This document shows, in pieces, positions 51,754-60,333 of a stretch of 64,000 nucleotides of DNA. How positions within the stretch are numbered: the first letter of the stretch is position 1; each line of letters begins with the position of its first letter. The notes below the pieces were generated by a model that did not search any database, had not been told where the DNA came from, and was given only the letters and a program-made list of their open reading frames with translations. A program made the position numbers and the translations under genes. Source of the DNA: JAJNPS01 sp031378845 (GTDB lineage: Bacteria > Pseudomonadota > Alphaproteobacteria > Rhodobacterales > Rhodobacteraceae); the NCBI GenBank assembly GCA_031378845.1, contig JANNES010000020.1, positions 248,001 to 312,000 of the forward strand, given 5' to 3'.

Positions 51754-53433
51754 TCAAGCCGGATCATCAAGTGCTTGTTGCGCTGCAAGGATGGTGGCGA
51801 TGCTGACGGGTTTGATCGGCACGCGAGGCGCGAAATGGCTGTGGTCGCTGATCGGCTGACCCGTGGCCTCGGCCACAAGTCGCGCAGCCACGCCGCCGCA
51901 ATAGCGCCCTTGACAGCGCCCCATGCCAACACGGGTCAGCCGTTTGAGTGTACCCGCGTGGCCCGGTGACGCCTGCAGACCTTCGCGTACCTCGCCAAAC
52001 GTGATCTCTTCGCAGCGGCAGAGGATCGTGTCATCAGATGGGATCGCCGGCGAATGCGGCCCGGGCGTGTACATCGCCCAAAGACGCGCCTGAAATCGGC
52101 GATGTCTGGCAAGTGCGGCTTGCAGGCCGATGGCAGCTTGGGTTGATCCCTTGCCCACGGATGATGCTGCTCCGTGACCAGCAATGCGACCTTCGACAGT
52201 CGCCGCCGGGGCGCCGCCCAGACCCGCGCAATCGCCCACCGCGTAGACTCCGGGCACAGTTGTTTCCAGCATCGCAGTCCGTGTGCAGCGCAGATGCCCA
52301 AACACCCGGTCAAGCCGCATGTCGGCACCAAGAAGGCGCAAGATCTCGTTTTGCGGCTCAAACCCGTCATTCATGCACAAGGTATCGACCAGAACCTCGG
52401 TCTCGGTCCCGCCAGCGTCGCGAAACGTGGCGCGCAGGGCGTTCCCCTCGGGCACAACCCGCAGCAACCGGGTGCTATAGCGCACTGGCACGCGATGGCG
52501 CCGCAGTCCGCGCAGGAACCTGAACCCCTTGGCTGCAAGGCCCGGCCCCGACAGTGCCAACGCCAGCGCGGCCATCGGGTGTGACAGCGGCGATGGCGAT
52601 GCCTCTGCGACCAATGCCACCGTGGCACCACCCTCAGCCAGTTCCAGCGCCACTTGCAGGTTCAACGGACCGGACCCGCAAACCGCCACCCGCCGACCGG
52701 GGAGTGTGCGGTAGCTGCGCCACAAGGTCTGCGCAGCCCCGGTTGTCATCACGCCCGGCAGTGTCCAGCCCGGCACCATATGTGGGCGTTCATAGGCACC
52801 CGTTGCCACAATCACCCGTTTTGGGCGGGCAACCAGTGCGGCACCGTGATGTTCGGCCAGAAACAAGGGGCCATCAAACGCCCCCCAAATCTCGACGCCG
52901 GTCAGAAGTTCGGCGCCCGATGCGCGCGCCTGGGCGACCAGCGCCTGCCCCTCGGCCTGCTGATCATCCAACACGAGGATGTCGCCCGAGGGCTGCTTGA
53001 AATACTGCCCTCCGGGAACTTTGCGTTCATCCAGCACGACAACGCTGGCCCCTGCCGAGGCCGCCGCGATTGCCGCATTCAGGCCACCGGCCCCGCCGCC
53101 AATCACCAGAACATCCGGCGCAATCTGGCGCGCTGGGGGTACCAACCGCACCCCCCCCATGGGTGCCGACAGCGGCGCCAGCGCTGCTTGGGTCTGCACG
53201 GTTGCGCCGTCAGCGGCCAAGGTCATGCAGGCACGCCGGTTCGCAATCCCGTCGATGGTCACAAGGCAATCCTGACACACACCCATGCCGCAAAACATGC
53301 TGCGGCTAGCGCCCTTGACGGTTTGTCGAAAGATGCGCTGGTCTGCCTTGATCAGGGCTGCGGCCAATGACTGGCCGGCGCGGGCCGGGATGATCCGGCC
53401 ATCGAAGGAAAACGTGATCGGGTCAGTGGTCAT
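51754..53433 (-). CDS. fused [2Fe-2S]-FAD-BFD oxidoreductase (HcnAB / opine or D-hydroxyproline dehydrogenase alpha type)
   Basis: A 559-residue fusion. Residues 1-95: plant-type [2Fe-2S] ferredoxin with Cys48, Cys53, Cys56 and Cys69. Residues about 105-460: FAD/NAD disulfide-reductase-like domain opening DVLVIGGGAGGLNAAIAAA. Residues about 470-520: BFD-like [2Fe-2S] domain with Cys472, Cys474, Cys507 and Cys512. In HcnABC and hydroxyproline or opine dehydrogenases the first two parts are separate subunits partnered by a DAO flavoprotein; a DAO gene is 4 kb away at 57626. It overlaps the upstream 3HCDH-like gene by 11 bases. Confidence 0.9.
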   Translation of the reverse strand: MTTDPITFSFDGRIIPARAGQSLAAALIKADQRIFRQTVKGASRSMFCGMGVCQDCLVTIDGIANRRACMTLAADGATVQTQAALAPLSAPMGGVRLVPPARQIAPDVLVIGGGAGGLNAAIAAASAGASVVVLDERKVPGGQYFKQPSGDILVLDDQQAEGQALVAQARASGAELLTGVEIWGAFDGPLFLAEHHGAALVARPKRVIVATGAYERPHMVPGWTLPGVMTTGAAQTLWRSYRTLPGRRVAVCGSGPLNLQVALELAEGGATVALVAEASPSPLSHPMAALALALSGPGLAAKGFRFLRGLRRHRVPVRYSTRLLRVVPEGNALRATFRDAGGTETEVLVDTLCMNDGFEPQNEILRLLGADMRLDRVFGHLRCTRTAMLETTVPGVYAVGDCAGLGGAPAATVEGRIAGHGAASSVGKGSTQAAIGLQAALARHRRFQARLWAMYTPGPHSPAIPSDDTILCRCEEITFGEVREGLQASPGHAGTLKRLTRVGMGRCQGRYCGGVAARLVAEATGQPISDHSHFAPRVPIKPVSIATILAAQQALDDPA

Positions 53434-54358
53434 CGGCGTTCCTGACCAGTTTATCGCGAAGCGCGATCAGCGCTGCCACGGCACGCGACCGCCACGCCGC
53501 GCGGGCTGCAAGGTCGCCCACGGCAATGACGCGTCGCCGTTCTGCATCGACCCGCGCGACCAGCGCATCGGGCCATGCGCAATCGGTCTCGCCACGCTGT
53601 TCGCCCATCCGGCGATAGGCGGCGCCCATGCGGCTGGCATGGGCAAGGATGCCGCCGGGGGTATTCAGCTCTGCCGTCTCGAACGGTCCCGACAACGCCC
53701 ATCGTGGTCCCAGTCCAAGCCGCACGACGGCGTCGAGGCCCGCGACATCAACCACGCCTTCGGCGACCAGCCGATACGCCTCGCGCAGAACCGCGCCTTG
53801 CAGGCGGTTCAGAACAAAGCCGTCAATCTCATGCCCAAGCACGATCGGGGTGAACCCGGCTAACCTGAAGAACGCTTTGGCGCGGGCGGTCGTTTCGGCG
53901 CGCGTGCCGGGTGCCGGCACCAATTCGATCAAACGCAAGACGGCGGGCGGGTTGACCGGGTGCGCCACCAGACACCGCGCCTGGTCAACCTCGTTCGGCA
54001 GTATCTGGGACGCGGTTATGGCGGATGATGCCGTGGCAAGAACCGCATCGGGCCGGGTCGAGACCAGCAGTCCCGCAAAAATCGCCCGTTTTGTTGCAAG
54101 ATCCTCTGGCCCGGCCTCGATCACCAGATCAGCCGTGCTGAGCGCGCTGGCCGCCTCAGCCCGCACGGTAATCTTTCCGGCCAGCCCGCTTTTCAACCCG
54201 GCTGCCGCGATTGCCGCGCTTTGTGCTGCGATTGCTGTGGTGGCAACTTCCCGCCGCACGACGTCCGGTTCGGCAACGGTCACGGCAAAGCCTTGGTCGG
54301 AAAACACCGCAGCCAGGGACACCCCAATTGCGCCCGCCCCAAGGATCACCACGTTCAC
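53423..54358 (-). CDS. 3-hydroxyacyl-CoA dehydrogenase family protein (carnitine/gulonate dehydrogenase-like)
   Basis: A 311-residue NAD-dependent dehydrogenase. With GTG start 54358 the product begins MNVVILGAGAIGVSLAAVF, the Rossmann motif. HPVNPPAVLRLIELVPAPGT and DGFVLNRLQGAVLREAYRLVAEG match the 3HCDH group that includes L-carnitine and L-gulonate 3-dehydrogenases. It would oxidise a beta-hydroxy acid or its CoA ester. The longer frame to 54538 runs into the operator region. Operon with the FAD fusion gene (11-base overlap). Confidence 0.85.
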   Translation of the reverse strand: MNVVILGAGAIGVSLAAVFSDQGFAVTVAEPDVVRREVATTAIAAQSAAIAAAGLKSGLAGKITVRAEAASALSTADLVIEAGPEDLATKRAIFAGLLVSTRPDAVLATASSAITASQILPNEVDQARCLVAHPVNPPAVLRLIELVPAPGTRAETTARAKAFFRLAGFTPIVLGHEIDGFVLNRLQGAVLREAYRLVAEGVVDVAGLDAVVRLGLGPRWALSGPFETAELNTPGGILAHASRMGAAYRRMGEQRGETDCAWPDALVARVDAERRRVIAVGDLAARAAWRSRAVAALIALRDKLVRNADDH

Positions 54359-54396
54359 GACCGGCCTACCCGTCACCTGCAGCCTTTCCCAGTTTC

Positions 54397-54430
54397 GTTC
54401 ACATGGCGCACAACTGTTTGAATTCGTGCG
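54397..54430. promoter_or_regulatory. candidate IclR operator, site B (3HCDH-like gene)
   Basis: GTTCACATGGCGCAC at 54397-54411, identical to site A. The inverted half GTGCG is at 54426-54430, so the spacer is 14 bases instead of 4, ten bases or about one helical turn longer. Confidence 0.6.
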
Positions 54431-54608
54431 ATGGATAGCCGTTTTGCCACGGCCACGCAACACGACCCTTCGGACCGACAATACAGTCCGAACGGCCGTT
54501 GTCACGGATGTGATATCGGGGTTGGTCTGGCCAAACACCCATCAGGGCGGTACTGGTCGGCCGACCCGTCCACGCAGGGCATTTCGCTTGTCAGAGGCGG
54601 GTTGATAT

Positions 54609-54623
54609 GTTCACTCTGCGCAC
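54609..54623. promoter_or_regulatory. candidate IclR operator, site C (OYE gene)
   Basis: GTTCACTCTGCGCAC matches sites A and B at 12 of 15 positions. It lies about 100 bases before the OYE start. A weaker TTGCG half follows near 54637-54641. Confidence 0.5.
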
Positions 54624-54721
54624 AAGAGTTGCAGTATTGCGCGTTTGAATGACCCGTTCGCGATCTTCGATGAAGCCAGAAACGTCGCTGAACCCCGACT
54701 TTGCGGAAATAAGGAACCTCG

Positions 54722-55837
54722 ATGGCCAGCACCTTGTTTTCGCCCATGAGTTTGCGGGGGCTGACGCTGTCCAATCGGATCGTGGTCGCCCCGATGTGCC
54801 AGTATTCGGCAACGGACGGTGTGCCCGGTGACTGGCATCTGGTGCACCTTGGCCAGTTTGCGCAATCGGGTCCCGGCCTGATCATCATTGAAGCGACCGG
54901 AGCGGAACCACAGGGGCGGATCACGCCGGGATGCACGGGTCTTTATTCTGATGCCTGCGAAGCGGGCTTTGCGCGGATCGTGACGTTTGTGCGCAGGGTG
55001 GGGTCCTGCAAGTTGGGTATCCAACTGGCCCATGCCGGACGAAAGGGCAGCACTGCGGCCCCGTGGGAAGGTGGCGGAATGCTTGGCCAAGAAGCAGACG
55101 CCTGGCAAACCGAATCCGCGTCTGGCGTGCCTTACCTGCCGGGGTGGCCATCGCCAAAAGCACTTGACGCAGATGGCATGGCACGCGTGACGGCCGCCTT
55201 TGTGGGGGCAGCGGGGCGTGCCGCGCGTCTGGGCCTTGATCTGGTCGAAGTGCACGCGGCGCATGGCTATCTGCTGCACCAGTTTCTGTCGCCGATTACC
55301 AATCGGCGGACCGACGCATATGGCGGCTCGTTGGACAACAGGATGCGTTTTCCGCTTGAGGTGTTTGCCGCCGTGCGCGCGGCGTTTCCGGTGGACAAGC
55401 CCGTAACATTTCGCATTTCGGCGACTGACTGGATGGAAGGGGGCTGGGATCTTGCGCAATCCATCCTCTTGTGCCGCACCCTTGGCGAGATGGGCTGCGA
55501 CATGATCCATGTCTCCAGCGGCGGGTTGGATCAGCGCCAGGCCGTCGTGACCGGACCGGGCTATCAGGTGGATTTTTGCGCGGCGATCCGACATGGGGCC
55601 GCGATCCCGACGATGGCGGTCGGCCAGATCACCGAGCCCTTGCAGGCGGAGACGATCTTGCGCAGCGGACAGGCTGACATGATCGCCCTGGCGCGGGGCA
55701 TGCTGTGGGACCCGCGCTGGGTGTGGCGGGCGGCGTTGGCGCTTGGCGAAGATATCTCGTTGCCGGCACCCTATGCACGCGCGCACCCGGCATTGCGTGC
55801 CAAACCGTTCATAACCCGCAAACAAGGAAAAAGCTGA
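54722..55837 (+). CDS. NADH:flavin oxidoreductase / Old Yellow Enzyme family (YqjM-like)
   Basis: A 371-residue FMN TIM-barrel of the thermophilic-like OYE class. Cys26 in VAPMCQYSA is the redox-sensing residue of YqjM. LGIQLAHAGRKGS carries the substrate His, and HAAHGYLLHQFLSPITN plus NRRTDAYGGSLDNR are family hallmarks. It would reduce an activated C=C or run in reverse as a dehydrogenase on a ring substrate. The SDR gene starts on its stop (one-base overlap), so they are coupled. Confidence 0.92.
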   Translation: MASTLFSPMSLRGLTLSNRIVVAPMCQYSATDGVPGDWHLVHLGQFAQSGPGLIIIEATGAEPQGRITPGCTGLYSDACEAGFARIVTFVRRVGSCKLGIQLAHAGRKGSTAAPWEGGGMLGQEADAWQTESASGVPYLPGWPSPKALDADGMARVTAAFVGAAGRAARLGLDLVEVHAAHGYLLHQFLSPITNRRTDAYGGSLDNRMRFPLEVFAAVRAAFPVDKPVTFRISATDWMEGGWDLAQSILLCRTLGEMGCDMIHVSSGGLDQRQAVVTGPGYQVDFCAAIRHGAAIPTMAVGQITEPLQAETILRSGQADMIALARGMLWDPRWVWRAALALGEDISLPAPYARAHPALRAKPFITRKQGKS

Positions 55838-56607
55838 TGGGCGATCTTACGGGCAAAACGGTGGTGGTCACTGGTGCGTCAAAGGGGATCGGCGCGTGCA
55901 CCGCGCGGGCCATGGTTGCCGCAGGTGCGACGGTCATCGCGCATTACAGCAAGGATCGCGCCGGGGCCGAGGCCGCCATTGCGGCGGCAGCACCCAACAT
56001 GGCGCATCTGCAACAGGCGGATTTTGCCGATCTAGCGCAGGTAGATGCGTTCTGGGAGACTGCCCTCAGCGTTACCGGCCGGATCGATGTGCTGGTCAAT
56101 AATGCCGGGATCATGCGTCAGACCGGTGGCATCGCCGACCCGATCTACGACTGGGACCGCGTCTGGGCAGAGGCGATGGTGATCAATGTCTATGCCCCGG
56201 CACGCCTGATGCGCCACGCAGTGCGCCATTGGCTTGCGGCAGGTACCGCAGGCAGCATCATCGCGATGGGCTCATGGGTATCGACACGGGGGTCCGCGAA
56301 CCCCGGTGCTATCGCCTACGCGGCCTCAAAAGCCGCAATTGCCGCTGCGACAAAGACCGTGGCCCGCGCTCATGCCGCGCAAGGCATTCTGGCCTATGTC
56401 ATCGCCCCCGGCGTGGTGCGCACCCAGATGTCGGTGGACTCCGCCGCACGGACAGGGGGCGAGGCCGCCGTCACAGCCAATCTGCCGATGGGCGAATGGG
56501 TGCCGCCAGAAGAGGTCGCCGATCTGGCGGTGTATCTTGCAACCGGTCGCGCGCGCCATATGACCGGGGGCACCATCGACATCAACGGTGCAGCCTACAT
56601 CAGATGA
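55837..56607 (+). CDS. SDR family oxidoreductase
   Basis: A 256-residue classical short-chain dehydrogenase. NAD(P) motif VVVTGASKGIGACTAR, then DVLVNNAGIM, and the catalytic Ser in AMGSWVS with Tyr and Lys in YAASKAA. The C terminus MTGGTIDINGAAYIR is normal. It oxidises or reduces a hydroxyl/carbonyl. AAGGA lies upstream of ATG 55837. Translationally coupled to the OYE gene; converges on the DHDPS-family gene. Confidence 0.92.
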   Translation: MGDLTGKTVVVTGASKGIGACTARAMVAAGATVIAHYSKDRAGAEAAIAAAAPNMAHLQQADFADLAQVDAFWETALSVTGRIDVLVNNAGIMRQTGGIADPIYDWDRVWAEAMVINVYAPARLMRHAVRHWLAAGTAGSIIAMGSWVSTRGSANPGAIAYAASKAAIAAATKTVARAHAAQGILAYVIAPGVVRTQMSVDSAARTGGEAAVTANLPMGEWVPPEEVADLAVYLATGRARHMTGGTIDINGAAYIR

Positions 56608-56624
56608 GACCGCATCCAACCGCG

Positions 56625-57575
56625 CTATTCCGCAGCGGCGCGGTGCCCTTCGATCCGGTCCACGACGACGTCCAGCGCGGCCATCAGGGCCACCATCTGG
56701 GCCACGCGGGCTCTGCCATCGTCGCCAAGCGCGGCGAATGTGGTGATCGGCGGGCGTACATCTCCCACCGGATAGCCCGCTGCTGCCGCCAACGCCTTGG
56801 AATAGCACTGATGCCCGTAAAGCGGATGCCCTGCCGTGATGATCGCATCGAACTTCTTGATGATGCTTTGCACCGCCCAGACATCGTCCCAGCGGCCCTG
56901 CCCGGCCCATTCCACGAACTTTACCGAGGCGCGCGGGATATAGTTGCCGTAAGGGTTTACATAGCCCACGGCCCCCATCTTGTAGCTTTCAAGCACCCGC
57001 TGGCCGGCCCATACATTCATCACCCCGCCCGTGGCCACGATGATGTCATGTACCCGCGCGGTATCTTGCGAGGCCTCCTTGATGTAGCGGATCTGCGGAA
57101 ACGCCGCGACCAGCCGCGCCACCAGCGCCGCCGACATATCGACGTTGGAGGTGAAGGGATTGTTGTAAAGCATGATCGGGATATCAACCGCGCCACAGAT
57201 CGCCTTGTAATAGTGAAAGATCTCATCGTCGGTCGGGGTCATGTAATAGGGCGGGATGATCATCAGACCGTCCGCCCCCAGATCCTGCGCCTGCCTGGAA
57301 TAGCGCACCGCGTTGGGCGTGTAGGCGTTCATGGAGCCGACCAGCACCGGAATGCGGCCATTGATATGCTTGACCGTCGCCTCGACAAACGCGCCGCGTT
57401 CAGCGTCCGAGATCGTCAGGAACTCGCCCGTGGTTCCCAGAATGATGATTCCCGGCACGCCGGACCGCAATTGCCAGTCCAGAAACCGTGCCCAGGCGGC
57501 ATAATCGATGGCGTGGCCGCCTTCGGTGAAGGGCGTTACCGTGACGGTGTAGCTGCCCGAAAAGGTCTTTTGCAT
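56625..57575 (-). CDS. dihydrodipicolinate synthase (DHDPS/NAL) family lyase
   Basis: A 316-residue TIM-barrel lyase. Marks are GTTGEFLTISDAER (pyruvate carboxylate site), LYNNPFTS with the catalytic Tyr, and RYIKEAS with the Schiff-base Lys. The second half differs from DapA, so it is probably not lysine biosynthesis. Relatives cleave or deaminate oxo acids, for example the 4-hydroxyproline-derived pyrroline deaminase. It is divergent from the DAO flavoprotein with only 50 bases between, which suggests joint control. AAGGA precedes ATG 57575. Confidence 0.88.
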   Translation of the reverse strand: MQKTFSGSYTVTVTPFTEGGHAIDYAAWARFLDWQLRSGVPGIIILGTTGEFLTISDAERGAFVEATVKHINGRIPVLVGSMNAYTPNAVRYSRQAQDLGADGLMIIPPYYMTPTDDEIFHYYKAICGAVDIPIMLYNNPFTSNVDMSAALVARLVAAFPQIRYIKEASQDTARVHDIIVATGGVMNVWAGQRVLESYKMGAVGYVNPYGNYIPRASVKFVEWAGQGRWDDVWAVQSIIKKFDAIITAGHPLYGHQCYSKALAAAAGYPVGDVRPPITTFAALGDDGRARVAQMVALMAALDVVVDRIEGHRAAAE

Positions 57576-57625
57576 GGGAGGTTCCTTTGCTGTGGCCAAA
57601 TGTCAAAGGCCAGGGCGGTGTTGGA

Positions 57626-58762
57626 ATGATGAAGGCAGATGTTCTGGTGATCGGTGGCGGATTGGCTGGCGTGGCTGTGGCCTACTACCTCGCCAAGGAC
57701 GGCGCGGATGTGCTGGTGGTCGAGGCGCGTGATCTGAATACCCAGGCGTCGGGCGCCAATGCGGGTTCGATCCATGTGCAATTGCAGCACCCCGAATTCG
57801 TGGCCTACGGTGCCGACTGGGCGCGCGGCTATGGCCCCACGCTGCGATTGCTGCAGGCCTCGCTGGAGATGTGGCTTGGCCTGAGCGATGAGCTGCAGGT
57901 CGATCTCGATGTGCGCATGACCGGCGGCCTGCTGGTGGCCACCACGGACGCGCAGATGCGCGCCATCGAGGCCAAGGCGGTGATTGACCGCAGCTTTGGC
58001 GTGGCAATCGATATTCTTGATCGCGACGACTTGCACACGCTTGCGCCCTATCTGACCAAAGACGCCATCGGGGGCGGTTTCTGCGCAAGCGAGGGAAAGG
58101 CCAACCCGCTGAAGGCCACGCCCGCCTACGCGGCGGCGGCCGTGCGGCTTGGGGCAAGGGTGCTGACATACACAACCGTCACCGGGATCGAAGCCGTCCC
58201 CGGGGGCTATAGGGTGCAGACCTCGCGGGGTCCGGTCAGTGCAGGGCGCGTGGTCAACGCCGCCGGGGCCGCGGCCGCAGATATCGCGATGATGCTGGGC
58301 CTGCCGGTCGCGCTGCAGGGCTTTCCCCTGCAGGTGACGGTAACCGAACCGATTGCACCGCTGATCCCGCATCTGGTCTATTCTGCGGCGGGCAAGTTGA
58401 CCGTAAAACAGACACTGAATGGCAGTTGCATCATTGGTGGCGGCTGGTCCGCCGGTCAGCGCGCCAACGGAGAACTGGTGGTCGACGCAGGCAATCTGAC
58501 GCGCAACATGGGCCGCGCCGCCATGGTGATCCCCGCAATTGGTCAGGCGCGGGTGGTGCGCAGCTGGACCGCCGTGGTGAACGGTACTGCCGATTGGCGA
58601 CCGATCATTGGCGAAGCGCCGGGGCATCCGGGGTTCTTCTTGTCGCTGTTCCCTTGGATGGGATTCTCGGCAGGGCCGATGACCGCACGGATGACGGCGG
58701 ATCTGGTGCTGGGTCGCAAGCCCGGCCTGCCGCTCAAGGGCATCTCGTCGCTGATGGACTAG
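57626..58762 (+). CDS. DAO family FAD-dependent oxidoreductase (glycine/D-amino-acid oxidase or dehydrogenase beta type)
   Basis: A 378-residue flavoprotein of the D-amino-acid oxidase fold. FAD motif DVLVIGGGLAGVAVAYYLA, then ARDLNTQASGANAGSI with the usual SGxNAG turn, and WTAVVNGTADWRPIIGEAP near the C terminus. In HcnABC and D-hydroxyproline dehydrogenase such a protein is the catalytic beta subunit, and it may partner the FAD fusion at 51754-53433. It would oxidise an N-alkylated or cyclic amino acid. Divergent from the lyase gene. Confidence 0.9.
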   Translation: MMKADVLVIGGGLAGVAVAYYLAKDGADVLVVEARDLNTQASGANAGSIHVQLQHPEFVAYGADWARGYGPTLRLLQASLEMWLGLSDELQVDLDVRMTGGLLVATTDAQMRAIEAKAVIDRSFGVAIDILDRDDLHTLAPYLTKDAIGGGFCASEGKANPLKATPAYAAAAVRLGARVLTYTTVTGIEAVPGGYRVQTSRGPVSAGRVVNAAGAAAADIAMMLGLPVALQGFPLQVTVTEPIAPLIPHLVYSAAGKLTVKQTLNGSCIIGGGWSAGQRANGELVVDAGNLTRNMGRAAMVIPAIGQARVVRSWTAVVNGTADWRPIIGEAPGHPGFFLSLFPWMGFSAGPMTARMTADLVLGRKPGLPLKGISSLMD

Positions 58763-58770
58763 ACTCTGCA

Positions 58771-60333
58771 TTACGCAGCGCCGCGTTCGGTCACGGATGC
58801 ATCCGACCGCTTGCGCAGATAGCCGCGCCAGGTCATCGCCCACCGCGCCGGGTCTTCGAACGCGGCTGCGTTGACCTGCGCGATGGCCTGGTTATGCGGG
58901 GCGGTCTTGACCAGTTCCGGCGTCTCGCGCGCTTCTTTTGCGATCTGGGCGATCACCGCAATCCAGTGGTCGATGTCCTCTTTGGACCATAGCTCGCCGG
59001 CTTCGGGGGTAAAGGGTTCTGCCACGATCCACGGCTCATGGCTCATCCACCACGGATCAACGCCGTAGTCCGCCATCCGGTTGGCAAAATCGACCGTCCC
59101 CACACCGGTTTCCGTCGTCAACGGGGCCAGCGACCAGCGCGTCATCTCCATCCGCCGGGCCTTGATGCCGGGGTGTGAAATTTGCAGTCCGGGGATCTGG
59201 CCCAGCTTCATGTCCATGTAATTGTTGGCGACGACCGAGATGTCAGAGGCAAGGTTGATCCCGTCGGACCCCATCGCCCGCGCCCAGGCATAGGCCTTGA
59301 CCACTTGCGGCACGTTCCCCCAGAACTCGCGGATCTTACCCGCCGATTTCGGGCGATCCGTGTCCAGCACGTATTTGCCGCCCCGATGCAGCACGACCGG
59401 AACCGGAAGATAGGGTGCCAGCGCATCCGAACAGCCGTAAGCCCCAACCGCCGGGCCACCGCCGCCCTTGGGCGCGCCAAATGTCTTGTGCAGCATGAAC
59501 ATGCACGCATCGAACCCCAACTCGCGCGCGCAGAGCTTGCCCATCACGCCGTTGAAATTGGCGTGGTCATAAAAACAAAGCGCCCCGGCCTCTTTTGCCA
59601 GACGCACCCATTCCTTGATCTCGGGGTTGTAGATGCCCATGTCGTCGGGATTGTTCAGCATCACCAGCGCGGTCTTCGGACCGATCGCCGCCTTGAGCGC
59701 GTCCAGCGACGGATAGCCGTTCTCTTCAAGCGGCAGGTTGACCACGGTGAAGCCTGCAGCGGCGGCAGTCGCCGGGTTGCAGGGATGCGACTGGATCGAG
59801 GTGACCATTTCCGTCCGCACGCCCAACTGGCCCCGATCCGCCCAATAGGCCCGCGCCACGGACGTCATCGTATAGGCCGCATCGGCACCACCACCGGCCT
59901 GAAAGATGAACTGGTCCATGCCCGAAAGAGCCCGCAGGATGGCGTCGAAATCGTGGATGATTTCCAGCACGCCTTGCAGCGTGTCAGCGTGCTGGTAGGG
60001 GTGCACCTCGGCCAGTTCCGGGCGCAGCGTCGCGGCCTCGGCGGTTTTGGAGTTGTATTTCATCGTGCAGGTGCCAAAGAGGCTGACCCCCATCATTCCA
60101 AGCGTCATCTGCGACAGGTGCAGATAGTGGCGCTGCGCCTCGAACTCGGTCACCTCGGGCAAGGCGGGCCGGTCATGGCGCACCATTTTGGCGGGGATGA
60201 GGGCTGTGCCCACGGCTTTGGTCACTTCGGCCTCGGGCATGGGGAACAACTGACCGCGCCCGCCGGGGCGACCCATCGTCATGATCACCGGCTCGTCCCA
60301 GCGCGCGGCGTGATATTGCGGCAGGCGGGTCAT
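58771..60333 (-). CDS. glycine dehydrogenase subunit 2 (GcvPB)-like PLP enzyme, divergent
   Basis: A 520-residue protein similar to the C-terminal P-protein subunit. Near the N terminus it has GTCTMKYNSKTAE; PLP Lys is Lys283 in LHKTFGAPKGGGGPAVG. Canonical P-protein has His where this has Lys289 (TPHGGGG). The region that normally reads HECVL is changed to MEMTRW. The C terminus WIAVIAQIAKEARETPELVK is conserved. It starts on the stop of the subunit-1 gene (ATGA overlap). No gcvH or gcvT is present, so canonical glycine cleavage is doubtful. Confidence 0.88.
   Translation of the reverse strand: MTRLPQYHAARWDEPVIMTMGRPGGRGQLFPMPEAEVTKAVGTALIPAKMVRHDRPALPEVTEFEAQRHYLHLSQMTLGMMGVSLFGTCTMKYNSKTAEAATLRPELAEVHPYQHADTLQGVLEIIHDFDAILRALSGMDQFIFQAGGGADAAYTMTSVARAYWADRGQLGVRTEMVTSIQSHPCNPATAAAAGFTVVNLPLEENGYPSLDALKAAIGPKTALVMLNNPDDMGIYNPEIKEWVRLAKEAGALCFYDHANFNGVMGKLCARELGFDACMFMLHKTFGAPKGGGGPAVGAYGCSDALAPYLPVPVVLHRGGKYVLDTDRPKSAGKIREFWGNVPQVVKAYAWARAMGSDGINLASDISVVANNYMDMKLGQIPGLQISHPGIKARRMEMTRWSLAPLTTETGVGTVDFANRMADYGVDPWWMSHEPWIVAEPFTPEAGELWSKEDIDHWIAVIAQIAKEARETPELVKTAPHNQAIAQVNAAAFEDPARWAMTWRGYLRKRSDASVTERGAA

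Larger units (their letters stand above)
54359..54721. other. divergent promoter region with two candidate IclR sites
   Basis: About 360 bases between the 3HCDH-like and OYE genes. Contains motif copies at 54397-54411 and 54609-54623. No gene is seen. Transcription is expected to leave in both directions. Confidence 0.6.
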
